The notes beneath the pieces were generated by a model. That model did not search any database. It was not told the DNA's origin and saw only the letters and a list, made by a program, of their open reading frames with translations. The position numbers and the translations under genes are program-made. Positions 18,952 to 27,427 of a stretch of DNA of 37,885 bases are shown piece by piece (within the stretch, counting starts at the first letter, position 1; each line of letters begins with the position of its first letter). The stretch is from Klebsiella planticola ATCC 33531 (lineage in GTDB: Bacteria > Pseudomonadota > Gammaproteobacteria > Enterobacterales > Enterobacteriaceae), in the NCBI RefSeq assembly GCF_000735435.1, contig NZ_JMPP01000037.1, positions 1-37,885 of the forward strand. Reading direction: 5' to 3'.

Positions 18952-19113
18952 TTTTAACATCTTTTTGGTGAGCAGGTAAGTCTCGAACCCGTGAAACACG
19001 TAATATTAAAAGGGGAAAGCTTTTATCACTTTTATCTCATTGATAACCAATACAAAGTTGGTCGGAAGCTTATTGTAAAGTTACCTGATGCTTCCGATAA
19101 AAGGCACGTAGCG

Positions 19114-19629
19114 TCAAAGAAGCAGATACCCCTCATGGCGCAATAACCACTCTTTCCGCTGCACGCCGCCGGCATAGCCGGTCATGGTGCCATTTCGCCC
19201 AATCACGCGGTGGCAGGGCACGACAATGCTGACCGGGTTTGAACCGTTGGCCGCGCCGACCGCACGCGCCGCGCCCGGACGCCCTAGTGTTTCCGCCAGC
19301 TGGCCGTAATGCATCACCTGACCGCAGGGAATGGTGCGCAGGGCTTGCCAGACTTCACGCTGAAAGGGGGTGCCTGCCGTTGCCGTCGGCAGCGTCTCGA
19401 TGATGCTGAGATCGCCGGCGAAGTAGGCGTCAAGTTGGCGACTCAGCCCGCCGGGATCGCGGGCATCGATGCGTTGATAACCTTCATGCCGATAGTGCAG
19501 ATCAAGCAGTTGCGTCATACGGTCGCTATGCTCCTCCCACTCAACGGCGCGCAGGCGAAACTGCTCGTCGCAAAGAATCCATAATGGCCCCAGCGGGGTG
19601 TCGATTTTGTCCTGAAGCAGTACCAGCAT
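19114..19629 (-). CDS. ogt: Methylated-DNA--[protein]-cysteine S-methyltransferase Ogt
   Basis: Ogt is the constitutive suicide repair enzyme that transfers alkyl groups from O6-alkylguanine and O4-alkylthymine to itself. The 171-residue length equals E. coli Ogt. The acceptor motif [10 protein letters not shown] places the alkyl-accepting cysteine at C139, and the preceding helix [17 protein letters not shown] carries the arginine finger and the DNA-binding helix-turn-helix. CAAGGAGAAAC before the ATG supports the start. In E. coli it lies next to fnr, as here. Confidence 0.97.
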   Translation of the reverse strand: MLVLLQDKIDTPLGPLWILCDEQFRLRAVEWEEHSDRMTQLLDLHYRHEGYQRIDARDPGGLSRQLDAYFAGDLSIIETLPTATAGTPFQREVWQALRTIPCGQVMHYGQLAETLGRPGAARAVGAANGSNPVSIVVPCHRVIGRNGTMTGYAGGVQRKEWLLRHEGYLLL

Positions 19630-19707
19630 CGTTTCTCCTTGTTACCTGATTAGCAAGATAACTATTGCGCTCTATTGACAAGATATCACGCACGCCGTTC
19701 TGGCAAC

Positions 19708-19713
19708 TATACT
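19708..19713 (+). promoter_or_regulatory. Candidate -10 element in the ogt-abgT intergenic region
   Basis: TATACT at 19708-19713 could start a rightward transcript of about 350 bases that would end at the strong terminator at 20047-20072. No clear -35 is present at standard spacing, so the call is tentative. Confidence 0.3.
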
Positions 19714-19766
19714 CCTGAAAGATAATCCACCGCTGTGCGGATAAAGGCCGGGAACAGGGGAAAGAA

Positions 19767-20033
19767 ATGACGCGCGATTTCAATCTGCGTACGGCTGCTG
19801 ATACGGATAAAATCGCCGACATATCGTCTGCGGAGATGTTTATTTTTGTATTAATTGCGCCGCGCGGGGGCGACGGGTTTTTGTTACTTTTATTCGGCGG
19901 CGAATTCCCCTGTGCGGAGGAGCGTTCAGTTCGTTTTTCTCTGCAGTTTGTCATACGCACGCGGATTAGTAAGAACTGGCTAATTCATCGGGAGGCACCC
20001 GGCGCCGCGAATAAATATACAGGCATTCCTTGA
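19767..20033 (+). CDS. Hypothetical 88-residue ORF (doubtful), or part of an untranslated RNA
   Basis: An ORF of 88 codons starts with ATG after GGGGAAAGAA and stops 13 bases before a strong terminator. A possible -10 element lies about 55 bases upstream. The predicted protein has one hydrophobic patch (MFIFVLIAPRGG, then DGFLLLLFGG) and no recognisable domain. The placement between a candidate promoter and a terminator argues that the region is transcribed. The sequence itself does not look like a conserved protein, so the RNA may be a small RNA or a leader. No other gene explains the 19630-20094 stretch. Confidence 0.3.
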   Translation: MTRDFNLRTAADTDKIADISSAEMFIFVLIAPRGGDGFLLLLFGGEFPCAEERSVRFSLQFVIRTRISKNWLIHREAPGAANKYTGIP

Positions 20034-20046
20034 GTCAATTATTTTG

Positions 20047-20072
20047 CCAGCACCCCGGTGTTGGCTTTTTTT
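20047..20072 (+). terminator. Strong Rho-independent terminator in the ogt-abgT intergenic region
   Basis: GCCAGCAC-CCCG-GTGTTGGC is followed by eight T. No well-supported gene precedes it on the plus strand, so it implies an unannotated rightward transcript ending here. The microprotein ORF begins 23 bases beyond it. Confidence 0.85.
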
Positions 20073-20094
20073 TACAACCACTAGAGGTATCGAT

Positions 20095-20223
20095 ATGCAA
20101 TATATGCTGACAGGACTTTTAATCTTGATTATCAGTGGGTTATTGTTAAACGCTGTCTCTCTTGTGCTTGAGTCTGTATATAAGATGCTGAAAGAGATGC
20201 ATTTAAAAAAACGGCATCTTTAA
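20095..20223 (+). CDS. Putative single-span membrane microprotein (42 residues)
   Basis: The ORF starts MQYMLTGLLILIISGLLLNA, one hydrophobic span, and ends in a basic amphipathic tail (MLKEMHLKKRHL). GAGG lies seven bases before the ATG. A transmembrane helix with a positively charged cytoplasmic tail is typical of enteric small membrane proteins that modulate partner proteins. I do not recognise a named family. It directly follows a terminator, so expression may depend on read-through or on a promoter inside the leader. Confidence 0.6.
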   Translation: MQYMLTGLLILIISGLLLNAVSLVLESVYKMLKEMHLKKRHL

Positions 20224-20300
20224 GAATGTCGCAAGACAACCCTGGATGCCGAAAAAATGCGTCTCAGACAAGGCTGATATAATCAAAGCAGGTCTGGAGA

Positions 20301-20371
20301 CGAAGATCCTCTTCGCGTGGTGACAAGTGTCGTCACGCGCGCAGCGGAGGGTGACCAGATTCTGGCCACCC
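20301..20371. repeat. Three consecutive hairpins downstream of abgT
   Basis: CGAAGA/TCTTCG (20301-20315), an 11-pair stem with two wobble pairs around AAGT (20314-20339), and GGGTG-CCAG/CTGG-CACCC (20349-20371) follow one another in the abgT 3' region. None has a T-run facing the abgT transcript. They may stabilise the mRNA end or assist termination. They do not match the usual REP/BIME consensus that I know. Confidence 0.45.
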
Positions 20372-20378
20372 GGTTTTG

Positions 20379-21905
20379 TCAGGACAGGCGTGGGTAAATT
20401 CCTGGGCCGATGGGTAACCCCAGCCAGTACCATATCACCAGCATCAGAAGCCACACGCCGAGGAATATCAGGGGATAGGGCAGGACGAGAGAATAATAGG
20501 TGCCGAGTTTCGCATCTGAACGATAGCGTTGCAGGAAGCCCAGAAACAGCGGGACAAACGGCGATACCGGCGCCAGCGGCAGGACCGACGAATCCGCGAT
20601 GCGGAACAGTATCTGTGCAAAGGCCGGATGAAACCCGAGTAGCATAAACATCGGCACAAAGATCGGCGCCAGAATGGACCAGATTGCCGAGCCGCTGGCG
20701 ATGAACATACAGAGAAATGCCGACAGTAACGCCAGGCCAACAAAAGCCGGCACCCCGTTCATTCCCGCCTGCTCCAGTAAATCAGTCAGCCCCACGGCCA
20801 TAAATTTTCCCATATTGCTCCAGTTAAAAATGGCAACAAACTGGGCCAACGGGAACACCATAACGATAAACCCGGCCATCTCTTTCATCGGTTCGATCAT
20901 TAACGGCGGCAAATCTGCCTGACGGCGAATTTTTCCGGTGGCAATACCGTAGGCCAGCGAGACGAAGCAGAAGAAAAAAATAATCAGCGGCACAATGCCT
21001 TTAATAAAGGGAGAGGGCATCACCGTATGGGTGACCGGATCGCGCAGAATCCCGTTCTGCGGCACGACCATGATGGCGACCAGAGCGATAAAAACCAATG
21101 ACGCGATACCGGCTACCCGCAGCCCGAAGCGTTGCTCTGGCGTCAGCGCCGCAAGTCTGTCCTCACTGCGGCCTTCCCATGTTCCCAGCCGCGGTTCAAT
21201 CAACTTATCGGTGATAAGCCCGCCTACCAGGGTCAGAACGATGACCGAACAAGCCATGAAATACCAGTTGTCGATAACGCTGACATGCAGCGAGCCATCC
21301 AGCGTCTTTGCCGCCTCGGTACTGATGCCCGAGAGCAGCACATCGGTTGTGACAATCAGCAAATTAGCGGTGAACCCGCAGCCGACGCCGGCAATCGCCG
21401 CCAGTAATCCCGCCACCGGGTGGCGGCCGACGGCGAGAAACATCAGGGCGCCTAACGGCGGCATGATCACCAGAGCGGCGTCGGATGAGATATGGCTAAA
21501 AAAGGCGATAAACAGCACCATATAGCTGGCGTAGCGCGCGCTGACGTGCGAGGCCATTTTGACCATCAGCGCCGGCAGCAGACCCACCCGTTCGGCCAGT
21601 CCCGCGCCGAGCACCAGCGCCAGAATCGCCCCCAGCGGGGCAAATCCGCTGAAGTTCTTGATGACGTTCGGCAGAAACCAGTGTAGTCCTTCGATGCTGA
21701 GCAGGTTTTTGACTACCACGGTGGAGCCGTCTGTCGGGTTGATCACCCCCACGCCAAAGGCCGACAGTGCGGCGGTGGCTACCGCCAGCACCACGATCAG
21801 ATAAATAAACAGCAAAAAAGGGTGTGGAACCTTGTTGCCGATCTTTTCAACCCAGCTGTACAGCTTCCCGTTGGGGGAAGGCGACGGTATGGATGACATA
21901 CTCAT
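20379..21905 (-). CDS. abgT: p-Aminobenzoyl-glutamate transporter AbgT
   Basis: AbgT imports p-aminobenzoyl-glutamate, a folate breakdown product, and related AbgT-family proteins also export sulfonamides. The 508-residue inner membrane protein has many hydrophobic segments plus two re-entrant hairpins. It matches E. coli AbgT along the whole length; examples are FFSHISSDAALVIMPPLGAL, GVGCGFTANLLIVTTDVLLS and LPLAPVSPFVPLFLGFLQRY. The ATG at 21905 has GAGGA six bases upstream and gives MSMSSIPS; an earlier ATG two codons up touches the ribosome-binding site. It is the last gene of abgA-abgB-abgT, 58 bases after abgB. Confidence 0.97.
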   Translation of the reverse strand: MSMSSIPSPSPNGKLYSWVEKIGNKVPHPFLLFIYLIVVLAVATAALSAFGVGVINPTDGSTVVVKNLLSIEGLHWFLPNVIKNFSGFAPLGAILALVLGAGLAERVGLLPALMVKMASHVSARYASYMVLFIAFFSHISSDAALVIMPPLGALMFLAVGRHPVAGLLAAIAGVGCGFTANLLIVTTDVLLSGISTEAAKTLDGSLHVSVIDNWYFMACSVIVLTLVGGLITDKLIEPRLGTWEGRSEDRLAALTPEQRFGLRVAGIASLVFIALVAIMVVPQNGILRDPVTHTVMPSPFIKGIVPLIIFFFCFVSLAYGIATGKIRRQADLPPLMIEPMKEMAGFIVMVFPLAQFVAIFNWSNMGKFMAVGLTDLLEQAGMNGVPAFVGLALLSAFLCMFIASGSAIWSILAPIFVPMFMLLGFHPAFAQILFRIADSSVLPLAPVSPFVPLFLGFLQRYRSDAKLGTYYSLVLPYPLIFLGVWLLMLVIWYWLGLPIGPGIYPRLS

Positions 21906-21963
21906 GGGCATTCCTCAGTCGTTGTTGTGTTAGTTGTGGTGTTTATTGCGTGAGCTATTGTTT

Positions 21964-23409
21964 TTATTTTAAAGGTGACGGTGTCACGTCTTGCGGGATC
22001 GGGCAATGATATGGCCTTTCCGCCAGCTGTTGCGCCAGTTCTTGTTGACTGGCTTGCAGCAGCGCGCCGTCGGTGAGCAGGCGGATCGCCGTGGCGCCGA
22101 GCACTTTTCCGGCCAGCAGCATCCCCTTGTGGGCGATGGCCGTGCGGCCCTGGCTCACCAGCTGCCAGGTATGCAGCGGTGTTCCGACGGCAAAACAGGG
22201 GCTGAAACATTGGGCGACCGGGGTTTTCCAGCTGACGTCGCCCACATCGGTTGACCCTGCCAGGATATTATCCGTCGCGGCCCAGGGAGCGACTTCATCG
22301 ATCAGCACCGTGTCCCGGTGGCGGCGGGCGAAGTTTTTTCCCTCTTCGCCGCCGGTGCCGGCGATATTTTTCAGGCTGTTGTTGAGATCGTTCTCGCTTA
22401 ACGTTGCACGAATTTGGTCGGCAAACGCGCGATCTTCCTTGCTCCATGACGGCGTGCCGTAGTGGCAAACGGCCTGATACATCGCCGCCTCCAGCGTGCG
22501 ATTTGGTAAATAGCTGGAGCAGGCCTTCTCGAAACGACAGATGACCGAGGTTTCCGTCATCAGCGCCGCGCCCTGGGCTATTTTCTCGATGCGGGCATAG
22601 ATTTGCTGCGCATCCGCCATCTCCGGCGCGCGGATTAAATAGAGCACTTCCGCCTGCGCCTGGACCACGTTGGGGGAAATACCGCCGCTGTCGGTAATGG
22701 CATAGTGGACCCGCGCTTTCTCAATAATGTGCTCATTGAGGAAGTTGCTGCCGGTAGTCATCAGCGTAACGGCATCCAGAGCGCTGCGGCCCAGATGCGG
22801 CGAGTTGGCGGCGTGGGCGGCGGTGCCGCTGAACCGCCAGGCGGCCTGAATGTTGGCCAGCGTGCTGGTGCTGAACATACCGGCGTAGGCTTCCGGGTGC
22901 CAGGTCAGCGCGGCGTCCACATCGTCAAACAATCCTTCGCGCACCATAAACGTTTTGCCGGAACCGCCTTCTTCACCCGGACAGCCGTAGAAACGAATCG
23001 TCCCACCACCGCCGTGCTGCGCCAGCCAGCTCCGGCAGGCAATGGCGGCGGCCAGCGCCGCGGTGCCCAGCAGATTGTGACCACAGCCGTGGCCGTTCGC
23101 CCCTGGGGTTGCGGCAGCAGGATGCGCGCAGTGCGCCTGCTGACTGAGCCCGGCCAGCGCATCATATTCACCCAGCAGGGCAATCACCGGCTTTCCGCTG
23201 CCGTAGCTGGCGACAAAGGCGTTCGGGATCCCGCCGGCTTCACGGCAGACCTGAAAATCTTCTGCTTCAAGGGCCAGCGCCAGCCGTTCGGCTGACCAGT
23301 ACTCCTCAAACCGTGTTTCCGGATGATCCCAGATTGCATCGGCGATGGCGGTCAACTCCCCGGCGCGGGCGGCAATCGCCTCATCAACGTAGCGGTAGAG
23401 AGTCTCCAT
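21964..23409 (-). CDS. abgB: p-Aminobenzoyl-glutamate hydrolase subunit B
   Basis: AbgB is one of two M20-family metallopeptidase-like subunits that together split p-aminobenzoyl-glutamate into p-aminobenzoate and glutamate. The 481-residue length equals E. coli AbgB. Metal-site blocks are intact: [17 protein letters not shown] at about 104-117 (here [13 protein letters not shown]) and [15 protein letters not shown]. The dimerisation-domain strand [19 protein letters not shown] is also recognisable. Its ATG overlaps the abgA stop as TAATG at 23407-23411, so the two subunits are translationally coupled and probably made in equal amounts. Confidence 0.97.
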   Translation of the reverse strand: METLYRYVDEAIAARAGELTAIADAIWDHPETRFEEYWSAERLALALEAEDFQVCREAGGIPNAFVASYGSGKPVIALLGEYDALAGLSQQAHCAHPAAATPGANGHGCGHNLLGTAALAAAIACRSWLAQHGGGGTIRFYGCPGEEGGSGKTFMVREGLFDDVDAALTWHPEAYAGMFSTSTLANIQAAWRFSGTAAHAANSPHLGRSALDAVTLMTTGSNFLNEHIIEKARVHYAITDSGGISPNVVQAQAEVLYLIRAPEMADAQQIYARIEKIAQGAALMTETSVICRFEKACSSYLPNRTLEAAMYQAVCHYGTPSWSKEDRAFADQIRATLSENDLNNSLKNIAGTGGEEGKNFARRHRDTVLIDEVAPWAATDNILAGSTDVGDVSWKTPVAQCFSPCFAVGTPLHTWQLVSQGRTAIAHKGMLLAGKVLGATAIRLLTDGALLQASQQELAQQLAERPYHCPIPQDVTPSPLK

Positions 23410-24719
23410 TACACACCTCGTTGCCAGGGGAAATTGAGCGCGGTGCGGGCCAGGGTTTCAACGGCGATGGCCATCACGTTCTCATCAAAGTCGAATTGTT
23501 CGTTGTGGTGGCCGGCGCTGAGTTGCGTGCCAAAAACCATATATGAGGCCAGACCATTATGCTGTTGAACCCGGGCCATCATCAGGGTGGCATCTTCTGA
23601 GCCGGCAGGCGCGGCAATACGGTCGATAGCCTGTTCCACGCCGGGCACCCGGGCCGCCTGCTCGCGCAGATAGTTTACCCACGCCGGGGAGGGGGCGCTG
23701 GAGGTCGCCGCGCCCATCAAACGCACGTCGACGCTGGCCCCGTACATCGCGGCAGACCCCTGAATAACCTCTTGTGCGCGTTCAAACACATAGCGATTAA
23801 TGTCTTCCGTGTCACCACGGGTTTCCACCTTCAATAGCGCGCCGGAAGGGACAACGTTCCGCCCGGTGCCCGCCTGCATGACGCCGACGTTGACCCGCGA
23901 CGCGCCGGCGCTATGCGGCGCGATGGCGTGCAGACCAATTGCCGCCTGCGCCGCGGCGAGCAGAGCATTGCGTCCGTCTTCCGGTTTACCTCCGGCGTGG
24001 GCGGCGACGCCGGTGAATACCGCGTCGAATTTGGTGGTAGCCATAAAATTATCGCTGCCGCATACCACCGTACCGGCCGGTACGCCGGTACCGATATGAA
24101 TAGCGGTAAAGTAATCGACATCATCCACCACGCCAGCGGCGACCATGGCCCGCGCGCCGCGGGTACCTTCCTCCGCAGGCTGGAAAATCAGCTTGATCAC
24201 GCCGTGCAGCCGATCGGCATACTGTTTCAGAACGTGGGCCAGACCAAGGCCGATAGCCGTATGACCATCATGTCCGCAGGCGTGCATCATCCCAGGGTTA
24301 CAGGAGGCAAAGTTCTCGCGGAACGGGCGGTGGTGGCCGTCGCTATGTTCATTCAGATCGAGGGCATCCATATCGACCCGAAAGGCCAGCGTGGGGCCGG
24401 GACGCCCGGTATCCAGCGTCGCGACGATACCGGTGAAGCCGCCTTCAAACGCGCTCAGCCACGGTTCTGGCGCCCCTTGCTCGCGGGCGCGCTGAAAAGC
24501 TTTGGCCAGGGTGGCCTCATCCGGTAATCCCATCCGGCTATCGGCATCGATCGCGTCGCGGCCCAGCGTCAGGTCGTAGCCCAGCTGGTGCAATCGTTCT
24601 GCAACTTTACTGGCGGTGCGGAACTCGACCCAGCCGGACTCGGCATAATGGTGTAAATCGCGACGCCATTGCGTCATCTCTGGCAGCAGTTGACGGATGT
24701 ATTCATTGAGTAACGGCAT
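23409..24719 (-). CDS. abgA: p-Aminobenzoyl-glutamate hydrolase subunit A
   Basis: AbgA is the partner of AbgB in the Mn-dependent p-aminobenzoyl-glutamate hydrolase. The 436-residue protein equals E. coli AbgA in length and has the M20 metal motifs [12 protein letters not shown] and [11 protein letters not shown], with a third ligand region in IHIGTG and a C-terminal [12 protein letters not shown] use the ATG at 24719 because it gives the family length and has AGGA six bases upstream; the frame remains open for 34 further codons, but these cross the promoter region. The operon is divergent from abgR. Confidence 0.96.
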   Translation of the reverse strand: MPLLNEYIRQLLPEMTQWRRDLHHYAESGWVEFRTASKVAERLHQLGYDLTLGRDAIDADSRMGLPDEATLAKAFQRAREQGAPEPWLSAFEGGFTGIVATLDTGRPGPTLAFRVDMDALDLNEHSDGHHRPFRENFASCNPGMMHACGHDGHTAIGLGLAHVLKQYADRLHGVIKLIFQPAEEGTRGARAMVAAGVVDDVDYFTAIHIGTGVPAGTVVCGSDNFMATTKFDAVFTGVAAHAGGKPEDGRNALLAAAQAAIGLHAIAPHSAGASRVNVGVMQAGTGRNVVPSGALLKVETRGDTEDINRYVFERAQEVIQGSAAMYGASVDVRLMGAATSSAPSPAWVNYLREQAARVPGVEQAIDRIAAPAGSEDATLMMARVQQHNGLASYMVFGTQLSAGHHNEQFDFDENVMAIAVETLARTALNFPWQRGV

Positions 24720-24762
24720 AACCTGTCCTGTCATATTTAAAAATGTGATGAGGTTCACGGTG

Positions 24763-24781
24763 TGATAGCTTTTACTTATCG
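24763..24781. promoter_or_regulatory. Candidate AbgR operator, abgA-proximal
   Basis: TGATAG-N7-TTATCG is an imperfect 19-bp dyad that resembles the perfect dyad at 24858-24876 in arm sequence and length. Both flank the abgA/abgR divergent promoter area. Confidence 0.4.
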
Positions 24782-24857
24782 CTGACGGGTTTTTCAGCAG
24801 CGCATTCTTACGTTGCCACAACGCTTTGCATTACAGTAGATGCCATTTTCTTCTGTT

Positions 24858-24876
24858 TGATAAACAATGGTTATCA
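24858..24876. promoter_or_regulatory. Candidate AbgR operator, abgR-proximal
   Basis: TGATAAACAATGGTTATCA has perfect six-base inverted arms (TGATAA/TTATCA). It ends eight bases before the preferred abgR start and overlaps the alternative ATG at 24867, which argues for the later start and for autoregulation. Confidence 0.5.
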
Positions 24877-24884
24877 CTACGGCG

Positions 24885-25796
24885 ATGTCTTTTCAGATCA
24901 AATTTCACCAAATTCGCGCCTTCGTCGAAGTGGCGCGTCAGGGCAGCATTCGTGGTGCCAGCCGGACGCTGGCGTTATCGCAACCGGCCTTGACCAAGGC
25001 GATTAAAGAGCTGGAAGAGGGACTGTCCGCCCAGCTGTTCGTGCGCCGTAGCCAGGGGGTATCGTTAACCGAAAATGGCGAAAGTTTTTATCAGCACGCC
25101 AGTTTGATTCTTGAGGAGCTGCGGGCGGCGCAGGAGGATCTGTTACAGCGCCAGGGGGCGTTGACCGGGCAGATCAATATTGGCCTTGGAGCCAGCGTGG
25201 CGCGCTCGCTGATGCCCTCGGTGATTGGGCGTTTTCATCAGCAGCACCCGCTGGTGAAGGTGCGTATCATGGAAGGTCAGCTGCTGTCGATGATCAACGA
25301 GCTGCGGCAGGGTGAGCTCGACTTCACCATCAATACCTATTATCCCGGCCCTTACGATCATGAGTTCAGCTTTGAGAAGCTGTTCGAAAAGCCGTTTGCG
25401 GTCTTCGCCCGCGTCGGGCATCCCGCAACCCAGGCGACCTCGATTGAACAACTGCTGCCTTACAGCTGGACCATGCCGACGCCGCGCGGCAGCTACTTTA
25501 AGCAGCTCCAGGATCTGTTTAGCCACCGTGCGCAGATCCCGCATGTCGGCATCGTGTGCGAAACCTTCTCTTCCTGCATCAGTCTGGTGGTACAGAGTGA
25601 TTTTCTGAGTATCTTACCGGTTGAGCTGGGCAGCGACCCGATGATTGCCGACAAGCTGGTGATGATCAAGGTGAGCGAAACGTTACCGAAAGCGACCTAT
25701 TACCTGATCCAGCGTCGCGACTCGCGCCAGACGCCGCTAACGGCCTCGCTAATCACCCAGTTTCGCCGACAAAGTCGCCAGCAGTTTCCCGCCTGA
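24885..25796 (+). CDS. abgR: LysR-family regulator AbgR
   Basis: AbgR is the presumed LysR-type activator of the divergent abgABT operon. The 303-residue protein matches E. coli AbgR (302 residues): FHQIRAFVEVARQGSIRGAS at the N-terminus forms the helix-turn-helix region together with LSQPALTKAIKELEE, and MEGQLLSMINELRQGELDFT lies in the effector domain. The ATG at 24885 gives the family start MSFQIKFHQIRA; the ribosome-binding site is weak in either case. An alternative ATG six codons earlier sits inside a candidate operator. Confidence 0.94.
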   Translation: MSFQIKFHQIRAFVEVARQGSIRGASRTLALSQPALTKAIKELEEGLSAQLFVRRSQGVSLTENGESFYQHASLILEELRAAQEDLLQRQGALTGQINIGLGASVARSLMPSVIGRFHQQHPLVKVRIMEGQLLSMINELRQGELDFTINTYYPGPYDHEFSFEKLFEKPFAVFARVGHPATQATSIEQLLPYSWTMPTPRGSYFKQLQDLFSHRAQIPHVGIVCETFSSCISLVVQSDFLSILPVELGSDPMIADKLVMIKVSETLPKATYYLIQRRDSRQTPLTASLITQFRRQSRQQFPA

Positions 25797-25866
25797 GCCG
25801 GGAGGGTAAATTGTCGCCGGTTGTCGACAAACGCATTGAGGAGGCGGGGCGCGGCGGATATAGTAG

Positions 25867-25886
25867 CCTCCGGTAGCAGCCGGAGG
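25867..25886 (+). promoter_or_regulatory. Hairpin occluding the smrA ribosome-binding site
   Basis: CCTCCGG (25867-25873) pairs perfectly with CCGGAGG (25880-25886) around TAGCAG. The right arm contains the GGAGG that should serve as the smrA Shine-Dalgarno. In RNA this would limit initiation unless it is opened. Confidence 0.6.
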
Positions 25887-25893
25887 AGTGCAC

Positions 25894-26457
25894 ATGAATC
25901 TTGACGACAAATCGCTATTTCTTGGCGCCATGGAGGACGTTCAGCCTCTCAAGCGTGGCAATGACGTGCATTGGCATCCTGAACGCAACCCGCGCCCGAC
26001 GCAGCGTCTTGATGTCCTGCAGCTCGATAATTTTCTCACCACCGGCTATCTCGATATTCTGCCGCTGACGACGCCGCTGGAATTTAAACGCGAAGGGCTG
26101 CAAAACGGTGTGCTGGATAAGCTGCGGCTGGGGAAATATGACCCGCAGGCGAGCCTGAATCTGTTGCGCCGTCCGGTCGAACAGTGCCGGCAAATGCTGT
26201 TTGCCTTTGTCGTGCAGGCGCAAAAAGAGGGGTTGCGCAATCTGCTGATCGTCCACGGGAAAGGGCGGGATGATAACGCCCACGCCAATATCGTGCGTAG
26301 CTATCTGGCGCGCTGGCTGGTCGAACTGCCCGAGGTGCAGGCGTTCTGCGTGGCCTCGGCACCGCATGGCGGCAGCGGAGCGTGTTACGTCGCGTTGCGT
26401 AAATCCGCCGAGGCGAAACAGGAAAACTGGGAGCGCCACGCCAAACGCAGCCGCTAG
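25894..26457 (+). CDS. smrA: Smr-domain endonuclease-like protein SmrA
   Basis: The 187-residue protein matches E. coli SmrA (YdaL) throughout. After an N-terminal extension (MNLDDKSLF, then EDVQPLKRG), the Smr domain runs from about residue 85 to 175. It has the signature LIVHGKGRDDNAHANIVRSY and the C-terminal GGSGACYVALRK. E. coli SmrA has DNA endonuclease activity in vitro; Smr domains elsewhere act on branched DNA or on mRNA in collided ribosomes. The ATG at 25894 is preceded by GGAGGAG, which is part of a hairpin. Its stop overlaps the convergent pcaR stop by four bases. The McaS small RNA found at this position in E. coli is missing. Confidence 0.95.
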   Translation: MNLDDKSLFLGAMEDVQPLKRGNDVHWHPERNPRPTQRLDVLQLDNFLTTGYLDILPLTTPLEFKREGLQNGVLDKLRLGKYDPQASLNLLRRPVEQCRQMLFAFVVQAQKEGLRNLLIVHGKGRDDNAHANIVRSYLARWLVELPEVQAFCVASAPHGGSGACYVALRKSAEAKQENWERHAKRSR

Positions 26458-27260
26458 CGCAGCAGCAGCGTCAGCTCGCGAGCCGCTTTTTGCAGCTCGG
26501 GCAGTACTCGTTCCAGCATTTCGCGGGTGGAGACCTGCCCGGCATGCACGCCGACGTTCAGCGCGGCCTGTATCTGGCCCTGCGGGTTGAACAAAGGCAC
26601 CGCCAGCGAGCGGAGCCCCATTTCCAGCTCCTGATCGTTGAGCGCGTAGCCCTGCTGCTGGACGCGCTTCAGCTCCGCGCGCAGTTTGTTCACTGAATCC
26701 ACCGTTTGCGGGGTGTAGCGAATCATCGTGACCCGCGCCAGCATATCATTCAGCTTCTCTTCCGGCAGATGGCTTAACAGCACGCGCCCCATCGAGGTCG
26801 CCCAGGCCGGCAGGCGGCTGCCGATATCGAGATCGATGGTCATAATCCGCGAACTGGAGGCGCGGGCAATATAGAGAATATCGTCGCCATCGAGGGTGGC
26901 TATCGAGCAGGACTCGTTCAACATTTCACTCAGATGTTTAAGAACAGGCTGCGCCGAACGCGCCAGCGGCGTGGAGGCTAGCCATGCGTGGCCGAGAGCC
27001 AGAATGCGCGGGCGCAGCTGAAAGTTTTTGCCATCTTCCGCATAGACGAACCCCAGTTTCCCCAGCGTATACAGGCAGCGGCGCACCGCCGCGCGCGGAA
27101 TGCCGGTCTTCTGACTGATTTGCGAGATAGACAGAACCGGGCGCTGCGGGGTGAAGGCCTGAATCACTTCCAGCCCGCGGGCCAGCGAGGCCATAAAGTT
27201 CGGATCGCCCTTAAACGGATCGCTGTCGCCCGTCAGTAAATCGTCTGGATGCTTCTCCAT
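26454..27260 (-). CDS. pcaR: IclR-family regulator of the beta-ketoadipate pathway, PcaR
   Basis: PcaR is an IclR-type regulator that activates pca genes in response to beta-ketoadipate. The product is about 268 residues with an N-terminal winged helix (LSISQISQKTGIPRAAVRRC, then LYTLGKLGFV) and a C-terminal effector domain including LDGDDILYIARASS, LPAWATSMGRVLLS and QELEMGLRSLAVPLF, all typical of the PcaR/PobR branch. I prefer the ATG at 27260 because GGAGAAGAAA precedes it; the frame is open to an ATG at 27281 without such a site. It is divergent from pcaI, and the gap carries three copies of the PcaR-type operator. Confidence 0.92.
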   Translation of the reverse strand: MEKHPDDLLTGDSDPFKGDPNFMASLARGLEVIQAFTPQRPVLSISQISQKTGIPRAAVRRCLYTLGKLGFVYAEDGKNFQLRPRILALGHAWLASTPLARSAQPVLKHLSEMLNESCSIATLDGDDILYIARASSSRIMTIDLDIGSRLPAWATSMGRVLLSHLPEEKLNDMLARVTMIRYTPQTVDSVNKLRAELKRVQQQGYALNDQELEMGLRSLAVPLFNPQGQIQAALNVGVHAGQVSTREMLERVLPELQKAARELTLLLR

Positions 27261-27312
27261 TTTCTTCTCCATATTTGCCATCGATCACATTCTTTCGCTA
27301 AAGATATACGAT

Positions 27313-27327
27313 GTTCGATTATCGCAC
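27313..27327. promoter_or_regulatory. PcaR operator 1
   Basis: GTTCGATTATCGCAC differs in one base from the 15-bp PcaR site I know from Pseudomonas (GTTCGATAATCGCAC). It lies 53 bases upstream of the preferred pcaR start. Confidence 0.8.
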
Positions 27328-27331
27328 CATA

Positions 27332-27346
27332 TTTCGATTATCGCCC
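27332..27346. promoter_or_regulatory. PcaR operator 2
   Basis: TTTCGATTATCGCCC repeats the core CGATTATCGC 19 bases from operator 1, a spacing of about two helical turns. It abuts a possible -35 element TTGACC (27347-27352) for pcaI. Confidence 0.7.
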
Positions 27347-27396
27347 TTGACCAACATCGTTAAGCGGGTCACATTTTGTGCGAACAACGCATAAAA

Positions 27397-27411
27397 GTGC
27401 GATTACCGCAC
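27397..27411. promoter_or_regulatory. PcaR operator 3 (pcaI leader)
   Basis: GTGCGATTACCGCAC is a third related site ending two bases before the AAAGGAG ribosome-binding site of pcaI (27414-27420). A site there could block transcription, in contrast to the upstream pair. Confidence 0.6.
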
Positions 27412-27427
27412 GTAAAGGAGCGACCTG

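Noticed and set aside
19541-19960. 139-codon minus-strand ORF upstream of ogt
   Set aside because: It overlaps the ogt start region, has no ribosome-binding site, and has a composition typical of a chance frame.
20301-20371. REP/BIME element after abgT
   Set aside because: The stems do not carry the REP consensus that I know, so they are reported only as hairpins.
25797-25893. McaS small RNA in the abgR-smrA gap
   Set aside because: E. coli has McaS at this position, but the 97-base gap here has no matching sequence and no T-run terminator.
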